Origin: CAVZTX01 sp963778375
GTDB lineage: Bacteria; Chloroflexota; Ktedonobacteria; Ktedonobacterales; Ktedonobacteraceae
Direction of reading: 5' to 3'
Assembly: GCA_963778375.1 (NCBI GenBank)
Contig: CAVZTX010000031.1
Span: forward strand, 10,392 to 74,391
Length of the DNA: 64,000 bases
Of this stretch, positions 9,161 through 19,333 are shown in pieces (positions within the stretch are counted from its first letter, which is position 1; each line of letters starts with the position of its first letter). The notes beneath the pieces were generated by a model. The model saw only the letters and a program-made list of their open reading frames with translations, searched no databases and was not told where the DNA came from. A program made the position numbers and the translations under genes.

Positions 9161-10768
9161 TCACATCCTGAAAACACCAAACGGAGTATCAGGCATTGGC
9201 GCATTCAAGGACATCGCAATACCGAGAGCCAGTACCGTTCGTGTATCGCGGGGATCAATGATTCCATCATCCCATAGGCGCGCCGTGCTGTAGTAGGGAT
9301 TACCCTCCTCCTCGTACTTATCAAGGATTGGCTGTTTGAACTCTGCCTCTTCCTCCTCACTCATACTCTTTCCACGCGCGGCAAGGCCTTCTTTGCGCAC
9401 CGTTGCCAGCACACTTGCCGCCTGTTCGCCGCCCATTACCGAAATACGCGCATTGGGCCACATCCATAACAGGCGTGGTGAGTAAGCTCGCCCGCACATG
9501 CCGTAATTTCCGGCTCCGAATGAGCCGCCGATAATTACTGTAAAGCGCGGTACAGGCGCGTTGGCGACCGCCATTACCATCTTTGCGCCATCTTTAGCGA
9601 TGCCGCCGTTCTCGTACTGCCGACCCACCATAAAGCCGGTAATATTCTGTAAGAAGACCAGCGGCGTCTGTCGTTGTGCACATAACTCAATGAAATGGGT
9701 CGCTTTGAGCGCGCTCTCTGAAAAGAGAATACCATTATTCGCAATAATTCCAACGGGATACCCCATAATCCGTGCAAAACCACACACCAGCGTTGTCCCG
9801 TAGAGTTCTTTAAACTCGTGGAAACGGCTTCCATCGACAAGACGCGCAATGACCTCGTGTACATCATAGCTCTTACGGTTATCCCTTGGGATAATGCCGT
9901 AAAGATCGAGTGGATCATAGCGCGGTGGCTCAGGTGGATGGATATCCCAGGGAATATATTTGCGTCGGTTGAGATGAGAGACGATGCTGCGGCAAATTGC
10001 CAGCGCGTGTTCGTCATTCAAGGCATAATGATCGGTGACGCCGGAGATACGGCTATGCACATCGGCACCACCCAGATCCTCCGCACTGACCTCCTCGCCT
10101 GTCGCAGCTTTTACCAAAGGTGGCCCTGCCAGGAAAATCGTCCCGTTGCCGCGCACAATCACCGTTTCATCGCTCATAGCCGGTACATAAGCACCTCCTG
10201 CTGTGCAGGAACCCATGACAGCAGCGATCTGCGGGATACGCTGGCTTGACATGCGAGCCTGGTTATAGAAGATACGTCCAAAGTGTTCGCGGTCGGGGAA
10301 AACATCGGCCTGTAAGGGCAGAAAAGCGCCACCCGAATCGACCAGGTAAATGCAGGGTAAGTGGTTCTGCTCGGCGATCTCCTGGGCGCGAAGATGTTTC
10401 TTGACCGTCATTGGGTAGTAGGTGCCACCCTTGACCGTTGCATCGTTGGCGACGATCATGCACTCCTGCCCCTCAACCACCCCGATACCCGTCACAATGC
10501 CTGCCGACGGTGCATCGTTATCATACATATCCCAGGCTGCCAGTGGACTGAGTTCTAGAAAAGGCGTGTCGGGGTCGCATAGCAATGAGATGCGTTCACG
10601 AGCTAGGAGCTTGTTGCGTTTGCGATGTTTGGCGATGGTGTCCGCGCCTCCACCTTGCTGAACCTCTTGCACGCGTTCATTAAGCTGTTCGATCAGTTGC
10701 TGGAAGTAGTGTTTATTTTCTTGAAATTGGGGACTGTCACGATCTATGCGAGATTCCAGGATGCTCAT
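9161..10768 (-). CDS. Methylcrotonyl-CoA carboxylase carboxyltransferase (beta) subunit
   Basis: Transfers carboxyl from biotin to an acyl-CoA; 535 residues, typical length. Signs of the methylcrotonyl-CoA type are FPDREHFGRIFYNQARMS, the N-terminal KHRKRNKLLARERISLL, the AGGAYVPAMSDETVIV segment, GRQYENGGIAKDGAKMV, and the C-terminal PDTPFGVFRM. The two halves are crotonase folds with CoA-binding glycine pairs (MGSCTAGGAY, GGSFGAGNYGMCG). First gene of the minus-strand catabolic cluster, with AGAGGA eight bases before the ATG. The frame is intact, unlike its biotin partner. Propionyl- or geranyl-CoA carboxylase is less likely. Confidence 0.9.
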   Translation of the reverse strand: MSILESRIDRDSPQFQENKHYFQQLIEQLNERVQEVQQGGGADTIAKHRKRNKLLARERISLLCDPDTPFLELSPLAAWDMYDNDAPSAGIVTGIGVVEGQECMIVANDATVKGGTYYPMTVKKHLRAQEIAEQNHLPCIYLVDSGGAFLPLQADVFPDREHFGRIFYNQARMSSQRIPQIAAVMGSCTAGGAYVPAMSDETVIVRGNGTIFLAGPPLVKAATGEEVSAEDLGGADVHSRISGVTDHYALNDEHALAICRSIVSHLNRRKYIPWDIHPPEPPRYDPLDLYGIIPRDNRKSYDVHEVIARLVDGSRFHEFKELYGTTLVCGFARIMGYPVGIIANNGILFSESALKATHFIELCAQRQTPLVFLQNITGFMVGRQYENGGIAKDGAKMVMAVANAPVPRFTVIIGGSFGAGNYGMCGRAYSPRLLWMWPNARISVMGGEQAASVLATVRKEGLAARGKSMSEEEEAEFKQPILDKYEEEGNPYYSTARLWDDGIIDPRDTRTVLALGIAMSLNAPMPDTPFGVFRM

Positions 10769-10871
10769 AGCTATATTCCTCTCACAGGATTGATGGGACG
10801 CGTCGTTGCGTCCCCAGTTCTTGTTTGCAGCATAGCACCGCTATGAGAGGAGCGTCAAGGGTGGTTGTTCC

Positions 10872-11864
10872 CTACGCACGTTGTGTCGAGCTTGTTCCTT
10901 CTGCCCGCCTCTCCTCACGCACTTCTCGGGCAAGGCGAGTTCTCGCATCTCGTATGGAACTTACGCGTGGCCAAACGGCTAGCGCCATGACGACTAGCAG
11001 AAGCCCCGAATTGAAATCGGTTGCCATGCCGGTCAGGATCATGCCGAACGCTTGGGAGAAGTACCAGATTATCACGCTTAAGATGATAGAGGCGATCAGG
11101 AACGAGGGCAACTGCCTTTCCTTGACCACTAGCATACCGATTCCTATTGCCAGGAACACGATGATCAGCGCGATGTTGAGTGGAATCTCGAGGTTAGCGG
11201 TGGCGTTGGCGACCGCCGTGAGCACCGGGTCCACCAGCACAGTGTTCAAGCCTCCCTGGCCGACCATTGCGCCGATGCCCTGAGAGATCTGCCCTGACTG
11301 CCACCAGTTTGGTTGAAGTTGGAGCAGCGCTGCGAAGATCCAGAAGCCCGCGAGCACCCAGCGTAGAACATTGCGTGAGAGCAGGCCGTCGTCATTGGCC
11401 TTCGCTGCCTCGTCTTGCAAGGGCCTCCTGGATTGCTTGCGTGGATAGACGGCCAGGCCCAACAGGGGATAGAGCAGCACTGCGCCTGGCGCTCCAGAAA
11501 GGACGCTGGCTGTCCCAGTAAGCAGCATACTCATGCCCTCACCCCCGAACCAGACGATCAACGCCCATACGATAGAGGCGATCACGAGTTCTTTCATCCA
11601 GCGGTCTGTGAGGAAGAGGAAGCCAAGGCCGAGCAAGATTTGGACGACGGCGATCAGCAAGTTGACCTCGACGAGGTGAAGTGTTGTCTGGTTGACGATA
11701 AATTGTAGGCTCTGCTCAATAAATCCAGGCTGGCCAACCAGCATCGGCTTCATGACGCCATTGACCATATTCATAGTGAACATCTGTGGCTGCAACTGTA
11801 GGAGTCCATCGATAAGCCATAACACTCCCAGCACCCGCTGGAGCGCTTTGCGCGAAAGTAGCAT
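10872..11864 (-). CDS. Duplicated multi-pass membrane protein, DoxX/TQO-like topology
   Basis: About 330 residues from the ATG at 11864; a longer ATG at 11954 would add 30 polar residues with no transmembrane support. The protein is an internal duplication: the first half starts SRKALQRVLGVLWLIDGLLQLQPQM and the second SRNVLRWVLAGFWIFAALLQLQPNWW, each with about four membrane helices, joined by a charged loop (RKQSRRPLQDEAAKANDD). The C-terminus is strongly basic/acidic (RTRLAREVREERRAEG) and cytoplasmic. The repeat unit resembles small four-helix DoxX-like proteins, but I cannot assign a reaction. A weak AAAGGA lies about 12 bases before the ATG. Confidence 0.7.
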   Translation of the reverse strand: MLLSRKALQRVLGVLWLIDGLLQLQPQMFTMNMVNGVMKPMLVGQPGFIEQSLQFIVNQTTLHLVEVNLLIAVVQILLGLGFLFLTDRWMKELVIASIVWALIVWFGGEGMSMLLTGTASVLSGAPGAVLLYPLLGLAVYPRKQSRRPLQDEAAKANDDGLLSRNVLRWVLAGFWIFAALLQLQPNWWQSGQISQGIGAMVGQGGLNTVLVDPVLTAVANATANLEIPLNIALIIVFLAIGIGMLVVKERQLPSFLIASIILSVIIWYFSQAFGMILTGMATDFNSGLLLVVMALAVWPRVSSIRDARTRLAREVREERRAEGTSSTQRA

Positions 11865-12092
11865 AATGTTGTAATATCCTTTCAGTTCAGTGTGGAAAAT
11901 AGATGCACGCAATGTAATTGTGTGCGATGCGTTTCCCTCAAGGAGTTCTCCCACCTGAAGCCAGTTCCAGTTGAAAACAACCCCTTTTGAGACTATAAAG
12001 CTGATCGCATCGCTTGTCTATTAGGAGGAAACCCTATTTTTCACAGTAGGGTGTTGAACGAATATCCGTGGAAGCCGACCGTCTGACAGCTT

Positions 12093-12101
12093 TGCTATAA
12101 T
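12093..12101 (+). promoter_or_regulatory. Extended -10 promoter of the lipoprotein gene
   Basis: TGC followed by TATAAT, an extended -10 with no good -35 at 17 bases. It lies 45 bases before the lipoprotein start. Confidence 0.45.
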
Positions 12102-12146
12102 ACAAACGAACATTGGTTTTCTTAAAAAAGAGGGGAGGAGTCGACG

Positions 12147-12596
12147 ATGGCGATTATCCATCACTTATCAAAGATCGGAGGGGTTGCACTGCTTCTGATC
12201 TGTGCTGGTATGCTACTTGCCGCATGTAACTCAGGAGGGAATACCCAGACGCCGACGGCCTCCGCAGGATTTCATGATACCCTGAAGACGACTGATGGAC
12301 AGTTTATGATCCAATTCGGTGTGACACCAAACCGACTCGGTCTCAATGTTTTTACAGTGGGGGTGGAAGATGTTAGTAGCGGAAAATCCTTACCTGGTCT
12401 ACAAGTTCAACTCGCGACCACAATGCTCGATATGGATATGGGAACTGATCGGGTTATACTACAGTCAAAGGGGAACGGTCAGTACAGTGCACAAGGGACA
12501 CTAGCAATGGAGGGCCATTGGGAGATACGTATTCTTCTCAGAACACCCAATTCAACCTTACATCAGGCCAGTGTAGAGTTTGATACGTCGTCATAG
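12147..12596 (+). CDS. YtkA/FixH-like lipoprotein
   Basis: 149-residue predicted lipoprotein. The signal peptide has hydrophobic core VALLLICAGM and lipobox LLAAC (Cys27). After a Gly/Thr-rich spacer there is a single beta-rich domain with DMDMGTDRVILQ and a following GNGQYSAQGTLAMEGHWEIRI, the pattern of YtkA-like domains found next to copper/redox proteins. Conserved Met residues (MLDMDMG) would suit metal contact, but that is inference. Stands alone between a minus-strand membrane gene and an amidase. GAGGGGAGGAG shortly before the ATG is a strong ribosome site. Confidence 0.7.
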   Translation: MAIIHHLSKIGGVALLLICAGMLLAACNSGGNTQTPTASAGFHDTLKTTDGQFMIQFGVTPNRLGLNVFTVGVEDVSSGKSLPGLQVQLATTMLDMDMGTDRVILQSKGNGQYSAQGTLAMEGHWEIRILLRTPNSTLHQASVEFDTSS

Positions 12597-12785
12597 TGAT
12601 TCTCGTAGGCAACGACGGCTATTTTGTAAAGCATGGCAGTCACTCACCGATCCTTGTTGACCTCACTAGCTGTATATAAGGAATTTGTAGGCTTTGACTG
12701 AGGCAGTAGAAGCTACTCCACCAGGTTGGAGGAGGCGGTACGCGGGGAGTAGTAGCTCTCTCCCCGACACTATTGAGAACAAGGA

Positions 12786-12814
12786 AAAGCAGGAGAGTGA
12801 TCTTCTCCTGCTTT
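12786..12814 (-). terminator. Terminator of the amidase gene
   Basis: Perfect hairpin with arms AAAGCAGGAGA and TCTCCTGCTTT, with T residues after the stem on the minus strand, 20 bases past the amidase stop. 12597-12785 shows no gene. Confidence 0.75.
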
Positions 12815-12833
12815 CGCGTTATGCGGAGAGGCT

Positions 12834-14507
12834 CTAATAACCAGCCTCTCCCGGAGGAGAACTCGGCAGATACTTCGGCTTATGCCGAACCTTCGAACCC
12901 TGCTCATACGCATAAGCAAGCTTGATAAGGGTTGGTTCACTAAAGGCTCTTCCCATGAAAGTGATACCGACTGGAGCCTCGAAATCGAAGCCCGCCGGGA
13001 CATTAATACCTGGATAACCCGCCAGAGCAATTGGCTGGGAACTGGCCCCCAGGAAGTGATCCCCGTTGATCAGGTCGATAGTCCAGGGAGGGTTGCCGGT
13101 GGGTGCTACCAGCGCATCCAGGTTATACTTGTTCATCACAGCGTCAATTCCTTCTTGCCGCGAGAGCAAGTGATCCTCGGCGAGCGCCTTAAGATAGGTC
13201 GGGTCATTCAGGTTAGTGGTGGCCTGCGCTTGAATGAAGAGATCCTGGCCGAAGTACTTCAACTCTTGATTAGCGTGGGCGTTGTTGAACGCGATAATAT
13301 CAGCCAGCGTATGCACCGGAGAACTAAGCAACTCGGACAGGTACTTGTTCAAATCGGCCTTAAACTCAAACAGGAGTACAGTAAGTTCCGAGTTAGACGA
13401 TGCCATTTGCTGCGCCGTTGGAATATCCGCCGGGTCAATGATGGTTGCTCCCAGTTCCCGCATCCGCTCAATAGCCGCATTTGTAATGGCATCAGTCACG
13501 GCACTGTAACCGAAATAGACCTGCCGTGGAATGCCAATGCGAGCACCTCGCAAGCCGCTGGGGTCCAGGAACTTCGTATAGTCCTTATAGAACTTACCAG
13601 CACTAGCTTGGGTTGCGGGATCGCGTGGATCGATGCCGGTCATAGCTCCAAGCATTATGGCCGCATCAGTGACAGTGCGTCCAAATGGGCCGACCGTATC
13701 CTGGCTGTGCGCGATAGGAATCACACCTGAGCGGCTCGTAAGTCCCACCGTCGGCTTGATCCCGACAACCGCGTTCGCCCCAGAGGGGCTGAGGATTGAT
13801 CCATCTGTCTCGGTTCCCACCGCAGTCGCAATCAGGTTGGCTGCGACTGCTGCCGCGGAGCCTGAACTCGATCCACTCGGAGAGCGATCCAGGACATATG
13901 GGTTATGTATCTGCCCTCCGCGACCACTCCATCCGCTCGATGCGAAGTTCGAACGAAAGTTGGCCCACTCGCTGAGATTGGTCTTACCCAGGATAACTAC
14001 CCCTGCCTCACGGAGCCGAGCTGCCACAAAGGCATCGCGGGGTACACGTGAGCCGAGCAGCGCAAGTGATCCCGCTGTCGTCTCCAGACGATCAGCAGTG
14101 GCAATATTGTCTTTAAGGAGAATGGGGATACCATGTAGGGGACCCCGTGGGCCTTTCTCTCTGCGCTCCTTGTCTAGCGCCTCCGCAATCGCCAGTGCAT
14201 CAGGGTTGAGTTGCAGAACAGAGTTGATGTTGGGGCCATGCTCGTCGAGTGCCTCTATGCGCTCAAGGTACCTCTTCGCGAGTTCCTTCGCGGTGAGCTT
14301 ACCCGAAGCCATCGCTTTCTGCAATTCGAGGATCGTTATCTCTTCCAGGCCCGGAAAAGGATCACTTAATCCACTTGCTGTGGCTGAGTTACTAAATCCC
14401 ACCTCGGATAGAGCGGCTCCGGTTGCCGCTAACGCGCCACGTTTTAGAAACGACCTACGACCAAACTGCGCAGATCCCGTCTGCTTCACTACGTTTTCAT
14501 CGCTCAT
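12834..14507 (-). CDS. Tat-exported amidase (amidase-signature family)
   Basis: Amide hydrolase of about 557 residues. The start is set at 14507, preceded by AAGGAG five bases away; the frame is open to an ATG at 14645, but that stretch lacks a ribosome site. Residues 1-45 form a Tat signal (FGRRSFLKRGALAATGAAL). The Ser-cisSer-Lys triad is visible: Lys in GIPILLKDNIAT, cis-Ser in PSGSSSGSAAAVAAN, nucleophile Ser in GTETDGSILSPSG. The typical DTVGPFGRTVTDAA segment follows. Exported amidases of this type act on peptides or amides outside the cell; the substrate is not evident. Neighbours are unrelated. Confidence 0.9.
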   Translation of the reverse strand: MSDENVVKQTGSAQFGRRSFLKRGALAATGAALSEVGFSNSATASGLSDPFPGLEEITILELQKAMASGKLTAKELAKRYLERIEALDEHGPNINSVLQLNPDALAIAEALDKERREKGPRGPLHGIPILLKDNIATADRLETTAGSLALLGSRVPRDAFVAARLREAGVVILGKTNLSEWANFRSNFASSGWSGRGGQIHNPYVLDRSPSGSSSGSAAAVAANLIATAVGTETDGSILSPSGANAVVGIKPTVGLTSRSGVIPIAHSQDTVGPFGRTVTDAAIMLGAMTGIDPRDPATQASAGKFYKDYTKFLDPSGLRGARIGIPRQVYFGYSAVTDAITNAAIERMRELGATIIDPADIPTAQQMASSNSELTVLLFEFKADLNKYLSELLSSPVHTLADIIAFNNAHANQELKYFGQDLFIQAQATTNLNDPTYLKALAEDHLLSRQEGIDAVMNKYNLDALVAPTGNPPWTIDLINGDHFLGASSQPIALAGYPGINVPAGFDFEAPVGITFMGRAFSEPTLIKLAYAYEQGSKVRHKPKYLPSSPPGEAGY

Positions 14508-14812
14508 AGCTGCTCCTTCCATTGTGATGATCATGTTGCGATCAGAATGGTATCTGTCACGTTTCGTAAGGGCAGGTTGAAGTCGCACGGAAAGGATGGC
14601 TAGACGTGTCGCGGGGAGAGATACCGCCCCGACAAAGCGCTTCAAATACTTGATCGCTATCTACAACTATATTCAGGGCGCTAGCTGAGCATAACAAACT
14701 CGCTATCCCCCATAGCATACCCTAAGCATGGACTAATGTCTATATCAGGTGGTTGGATAGGCATGCAAAACAACCCGTAAGCAAGGATAAGAAGTAATAG
14801 TGCTTGGGAAAC
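14508..14812. other. Intergenic region, no gene seen
   Basis: About 300 bases between the amidase start and the end of the restriction-enzyme remains. No convincing small gene; presumably holds the amidase promoter. Confidence 0.4.
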
Positions 14813-15520
14813 TTAAAATAGCTCCCCATTACTACTCTTTTTCATCTTAATGGCATCGATAACTTCAAGCATTTCTTCGTCTGCAGGTTCTCTATACGTA
14901 GCTTGCACTAAAGTCTCAATCTCTGACAAAAGCCTATCAATTGTATTCTGAATTTCCTGACTCTTAGTGGTTATATCAGCAACTGAAGCCATAAAAGTTC
15001 GCAAGCCCTCTAGCGGAAATGGTACATCGATACGCTTCCGGGCTTCTGCCCAAGTCCAGCCACGTAAGTATGAATGCAATTGTATTAAATACATTTCAAG
15101 ATAATGCAGCAGTTCAGGTTCGGATGACTCCAGATATGAAAGTGGCTGGCGACGTAATATAAGTTTTCCTTCTTTTATGAGAGGTCTGTTGGCTATAGCA
15201 GTTTGAGCCTCACCAAAGAAACTCACTAATCCTTGAGCAAGGTATACTTGTATGTTGCGATATTGAAGAGTAGGATTTGCAGATAAAGTGGCTGGAGTTG
15301 GTAAATTGGCAAGTTTTTCATACTCTATCTGAGTCTTACTAACCAATGTTGCTATTTGTTGCTGTCGTTGGACAGAAGTAACTTTGATAGGTAAGCGTTT
15401 CCATACATCTGGATAAACGCGTCCTTCTCGCGTACCTTCATGCATATTAGAAGCAATATAGTGGCGCATAAAGCGACTATTAATTATACCAAGGAGATAG
15501 CGAAGTCAAACAATTCTGAG
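14813..15520 (-). pseudogene. Type IIG restriction-modification remnant: target-recognition C-terminus
   Basis: Last segment of the broken enzyme. The frame can be read back beyond the first ATG (15469) as LLGIINSRFMRHYIA, the usual end of the methylase-recognition domain boundary, then YPDVWKRLPIKV (the phrase that follows the Eco57I-type methylase core). The rest is a helical specificity region ending ADEEMLEVIDAIKMKKSSNG. Upstream pieces FRTPEKLLLGET and VQVVVSWKELEQANALAEEG occur in other frames between 15520 and 15730, so the recognition domain itself is split by at least two indels or stops. Confidence 0.7.
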
Positions 15521-15749
15521 ATAGGAGCAAGACTACCAGTAATACCAGTAATTTGCCGAGATGTCCGTAAGACTGTTTAAATGCCCTTCTTCTGCCAGAG
15601 CATTGGCTTGCTCTAATTCCTTCCAAGAGACAACAACTTGAACGCTATGATTAGCGAAAAGCCCGATTGTCGTAATATCCACCCGATGTTTCACCCAGCA
15701 ACAGCTTCTCGGGAGTACGGAAAAGCGCTATATGCCTAGGGCCGCGCAT

Positions 15750-16736
15750 CTATGACCGGTATTTCTCATAGGCAACATACCGTTTACGACTGAGATAATA
15801 ATAATCCACATCATTTCCAAGCACACCTTCATCTTTATATTCAGTAGGGCGAATCTCTTTAAAAGATGGAGGTAAAAAAACATCATTGAGAGTAAATCGC
15901 TTTTGTCGTTTCCCCTCAATGACTGGATCGAAAAGCTCATTGCTTTGAGCTTCAATTCCTGTTCCAATATATACAATAGTGCAAAGCGGTATGCTACCCT
16001 CGGCCATGTTCTTATCGAACGCAAGGTCATAGCGCCAACGAAAAACTTGCCCACAAGAAGCCAATTGGGGCACAGGTGGCAACGTTTCAAAGTGCTTGCA
16101 ATCTGCTTGTAGATGTTTACGCCGTACCACCAAATGCGCATCATCGGGAGGTGCATTTTGGAGAAGCACAATGGTATTTTCGACTCCAGCATCTTGGAAA
16201 AGACGTAGTCCGGGAAAAAAGTCTATTTGCAACAGTCGATACTGGCTGCAAAGAGCCAGTCGTAACTGTTCAGCATAGCCTTCCGTCTCAATGCCATTGG
16301 AGACGATCAGGCACAATCGTCCAGTCCCTGGACGTAAAAATTGAAAATTGCGCTCAAAGAAAGGTATGAAAAGATCCCACCGTTGATGGAGTAAGTGATA
16401 CATACCAGAGCTCGAAACTTTGTCACGATAGCGCAAGTTATCTATACCTTCACCGGCACTAACGTAAGGGGGGTTACCAAAAAGATAATCTAAACCCTGC
16501 TGACCTCCGTTGAACTGTATCAACTCAACAGGTAATCCTTTCGCTTCCTTGATGCTAATGATGCGTTGCTCTTCGTCTGAAAGTATCTGTCCACGTGGTC
16601 GCTGAGGAAGAAAGCTTAAACGCTCAGTTGCCTTACCACTAAGCTGTGCGCGTGTTTGCTCTAAGAGTTGGTTCAAGCATATCCACGCAATAAATGTGAA
16701 AACGACTGACGTTGCGGCATAATTGCCCACGCTCAT
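15750..16736 (-). pseudogene. Type IIG restriction-modification remnant: N6-adenine methylase core
   Basis: 328-codon open frame carrying the catalytic motif IV NPPY (residues 88-91 in DYLFGNPPYVSAGEG) of adenine methyltransferases, plus the Eco57I-type continuation FIPFFERNFQFLRPGTGRLC and LIVSNGIETEGYAEQLR. It lacks the AdoMet-binding motif I, which lies upstream in a separate frame at 16893-16939. By itself it could not methylate DNA. Confidence 0.8.
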
Positions 16737-16859
16737 CGATCAGAAAAGGGAGACATGAATAAGTAGGTTAATTTCAGCCAGATAACAAGCAAAGGGATTA
16801 AGATCAAAACCCAACAACGTGTTGGTCAGAATGGACAGCATATTCCGGGTCAACTTCAC

Positions 16860-17252
16860 TGAGCAACCAATCGTTGTAGAAGAGCACTTTTACGTGCTGC
16901 CATTGCAACTAGAAATGAGCCGCTACCACATGAAAGATCTCCAACTGTCTTCTCTAGAAAATTATTGCCTTATTCGTATAGTTCGTCATATAGGGATACC
17001 GAGCGAGTCAAGCATATAATCAACCACTTCTGGCGGTGTATAGAATTGCCCTTTTTCGCTGCGTCCTTAGTTTCGATATAGCCTTCGCTATAGACTCTCC
17101 CCAGCACATCTGCATTAAGTTTCGAAAGTCGTAGCGATCAAGCAAGTTAAGCAATGTCAGGATAATATACTCGTCAAGCACAAACCACTCGTAAATTTCC
17201 AGATGAGCAAAGAAATTGTGAAAAACCGAGTTGGCACGCTGGTAAGTTTCTT
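16860..17252 (-). pseudogene. Type IIG remnant: methylase motifs X and I in broken frames
   Basis: No long frame, but translation of the minus strand shows GQFYTPPEVVDYMLDSLGIP (from about 17050, motif X region) followed by a TGA at 16986-16988, and then DLSCGSGSFLVAMAAR at 16939-16892, a textbook AdoMet-binding motif I (CGSGSFL). These fill the gap between the helical N-terminal part and the NPPY core, in the expected order, and show that the whole enzyme was once continuous. Confidence 0.75.
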
Positions 17253-17870
17253 CTAGCAGCGCAGGTAGGTATCTTTGATACCGGAGAGCAGTTCCGTCCG
17301 ATAATGTTCATAACGAGCAAAAGTCCCGTCTGATATGCGACGTGGAATTAGATCATAATCTTCGCAGACGCGCACGAAAAACAATCGTACAAAATGCATA
17401 TATGCAGTTTGCAAGCAAAATTCGTCATAAGGATTATCAAAGACTCCTCGTACACTTACTTTCCAGGTATTAAATGCTTCAACTGTTTTTTTGCTGAGAG
17501 CATAATTTTCATTGAGAGATTGGAAGTATACGCGATGCGTCTGGAGCAGAGCCTTTAGTGCATTCAGCCCCTCTGTGGGCGGTTGTAAACGAACTATATG
17601 AGTCATTTTGTGCTCAACAAGTGAACTTTGACCGAACTGGTGCTCATTGAGTAGCTCTCCGGCCTTCTGAAGATATTCGCTCTCGAAGGCTGAGATATCG
17701 CCATTGATAAAATATTGTTCTGTCAGTTCTAGCAGTAATTTAATAATTCCACTACGTAGTTGACCATCCTCATTCATGCGAAAAACTGTTCCAAACTGAA
17801 CTACTTCCTCTATGGCTGATTGTAGAGCTGCCTCAAAAGGTCGATGGTCTTTAGCGCTGGTAACATGCAC
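17253..17870 (-). pseudogene. Type IIG restriction-modification remnant: helical connector
   Basis: 205-codon helical segment (for example YALSKKTVEAFNTWKVSVRG, then FCLQTAYMHFVRLFFVRVCEDYDLIPRR in three pieces) that corresponds to the region between nuclease and methylase domains. It ends at about 17253 in a frame break. No catalytic residues of its own are expected here. Confidence 0.65.
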
Positions 17871-17939
17871 TGCTCTTGATAATCAACGTGCCATTGTTGT
17901 AAAAATGCAAATTGAGCGTGGATAGTCTCACGAGTGAAC

Positions 17940-18668
17940 CTAGAACATGTTTGAGTTGTTGTACGAGCAGTTCGACGTTCTTAGGTAATTGCAAGGAAAT
18001 ATTCTATGATAGGAGTTATTGGCAAGATGTTCGCGATAAATATCAGTTTGTTCCCATCGTCTAGCATCGAGGTAGTACAAGTTGATAGCTAGAGCTTGCC
18101 GCAACAATATCTGTGTTCTTAGCCTTTGCTCAATCTCTTCCTTCGTAGAAGTCCCTCGTAGAAGTTTAGCAAGTGCAATTAAACTAAGTGATGCTAGAGG
18201 TTCTCGTCCAACCGCAAAATCAAAAAGATGCCATTCGTCTCCATTTGTTAAGACACCCAGATAAAGCCCTGCTTGTGTCAAATAACGTTCCAGTTGTTCT
18301 ACTGGGGTCTCAGTTCCCTGCTGAGCAGAGGCCAGGTTGATTATGGATGAACTCTTTGTTTCGATGATAGCTATCCTACGTTTATCCTCCTTGTGTTGAC
18401 CCCAAAGTGTAAGATCATAGCGTTCTTGGCTCTCATACTCGATTTGAGTGGGTGTATAGTAAAAAGCTGGTAAGATAAGTTGACGAATTAGTGTAGCGCG
18501 CACACTATGCTCATCACCTGTATGTCGCGGTGTACGAGCAAAATAAGAGAAAATATCCTCTTCCGAGCCTGGAGATCGCCAGGAAGAATATGCCTGAACT
18601 AATTGGAGCGCAAAAGTTGATAGATCTGTAAACTGGGGCAGTTCAGCGGAATTAGAAGCTTGTTGCAT
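17940..18668 (-). pseudogene. Type IIG restriction-modification remnant: PD-(D/E)xK nuclease N-terminus
   Basis: 242-codon frame starting at the natural N-terminus (MQQASNSAELPQFTDLSTFA). The nuclease motif is visible as YDLTLWG (Asp85) and AIIETKSSS (Glu103, Lys105), the D-x(n)-ExK arrangement of type IIG enzymes. The frame drifts off family sequence near its end (RIFPCNYLRTSNCS) before the connector segment. Whether this fragment alone is made is unknown; a free nuclease domain without its methylase would be toxic, which favours loss of activity. Confidence 0.75.
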
Positions 18669-18851
18669 GAATTATCTTCCTCGGCACTTCTACACATGTC
18701 CTTGTTCTTAATGGCAGTATAAAGGGTTAAGTAGGATTGGTCAAGTGCAATCTTATTCGGCTTTCTAAGTCAAATTGCTTTGCATCAAGAATAATATTGC
18801 CTTCAGAGTTTAAATTGGCAGTAGTCTAAGACGTAGTACATCCTATTTGGG

Positions 18852-19046
18852 CTATCTTAGCTGAACCCAATATCGGACTGCAGAAATCGGTACAACTTTG
18901 TTGTATCGCTTAGCTTGAATAACGAATTTACTGCCCTGAATTGGGTCAGAGTCAAAAGCAATTGCATCTTCCCAGCCATTGCGACTAGCCTGTTTTAGCC
19001 TCTTGCTTTCTTCATTTGAAGTAATGAAGAATATACGAAAGAATTG
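18852..19046 (-). pseudogene. Remnant of an Mrr-like restriction endonuclease
   Basis: No start codon and only about 64 codons, but the minus strand reads NGWEDAIAFDSDPIQG and SKFVIQAKRYNKVVPISAVR before a stop. This matches the catalytic centre of Mrr-type restriction endonucleases (D near DPI, then Q-A-K and the AVR helix). It is closed by a stop at 18852-18854 where the family would continue RDLYG. Together with the type IIG ruin next door it marks a decayed defence locus. The rest of 18669-19120 shows nothing coding. Confidence 0.6.
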
Positions 19047-19123
19047 CTATTTCACTCAGTGGAGAAAGATTATGGCCTACGTGGTTAAGAAACTTCAACC
19101 ATAAAAAGCGAAAAATCAGTTTT

Positions 19124-19190
19124 CTTCACCATATCTTCACCATATCTCAACCTGTTATAACCACAAAAAAAACTTCTGTATGTTTAAATA
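19124..19190 (+). promoter_or_regulatory. 11-bp direct-repeat operator and -10, secreted-protein gene 1
   Basis: Three abutting 11-base units: 19124-19134 and 19135-19145 are both CTTCACCATAT, and 19146-19156 is CTCAACCTGTT. A looser fourth (ATAACC) starts at 19157. A -10-like TTAAAT/TAAATA follows 27-28 bases later (19184-19190). The same layout precedes the genes at 21385, 23437 and 25520. Repeats with 11-base pitch are typical of tandem binding by PhoB/PhoP-type response regulators. Confidence 0.65.
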
Positions 19191-19333
19191 GTAACTGGTA
19201 CCCTCGTTTTCCTTCCTAAAAAAGCAACACCTATTTTTCAGACCTGTAGTGCATTTTCTTGTAGGCTGTACTACGTCTCGGTTGACTCGGCACGAATTGG
19301 TAATCGTCACTATTTCAATGAGGAGAAACATCG

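Noticed and set aside
19124..19160. Short CRISPR-like array
   Set aside because: Units abut without spacers, are only 11 bases, and the same block precedes three other genes at a fixed distance from a -10; this is an operator.
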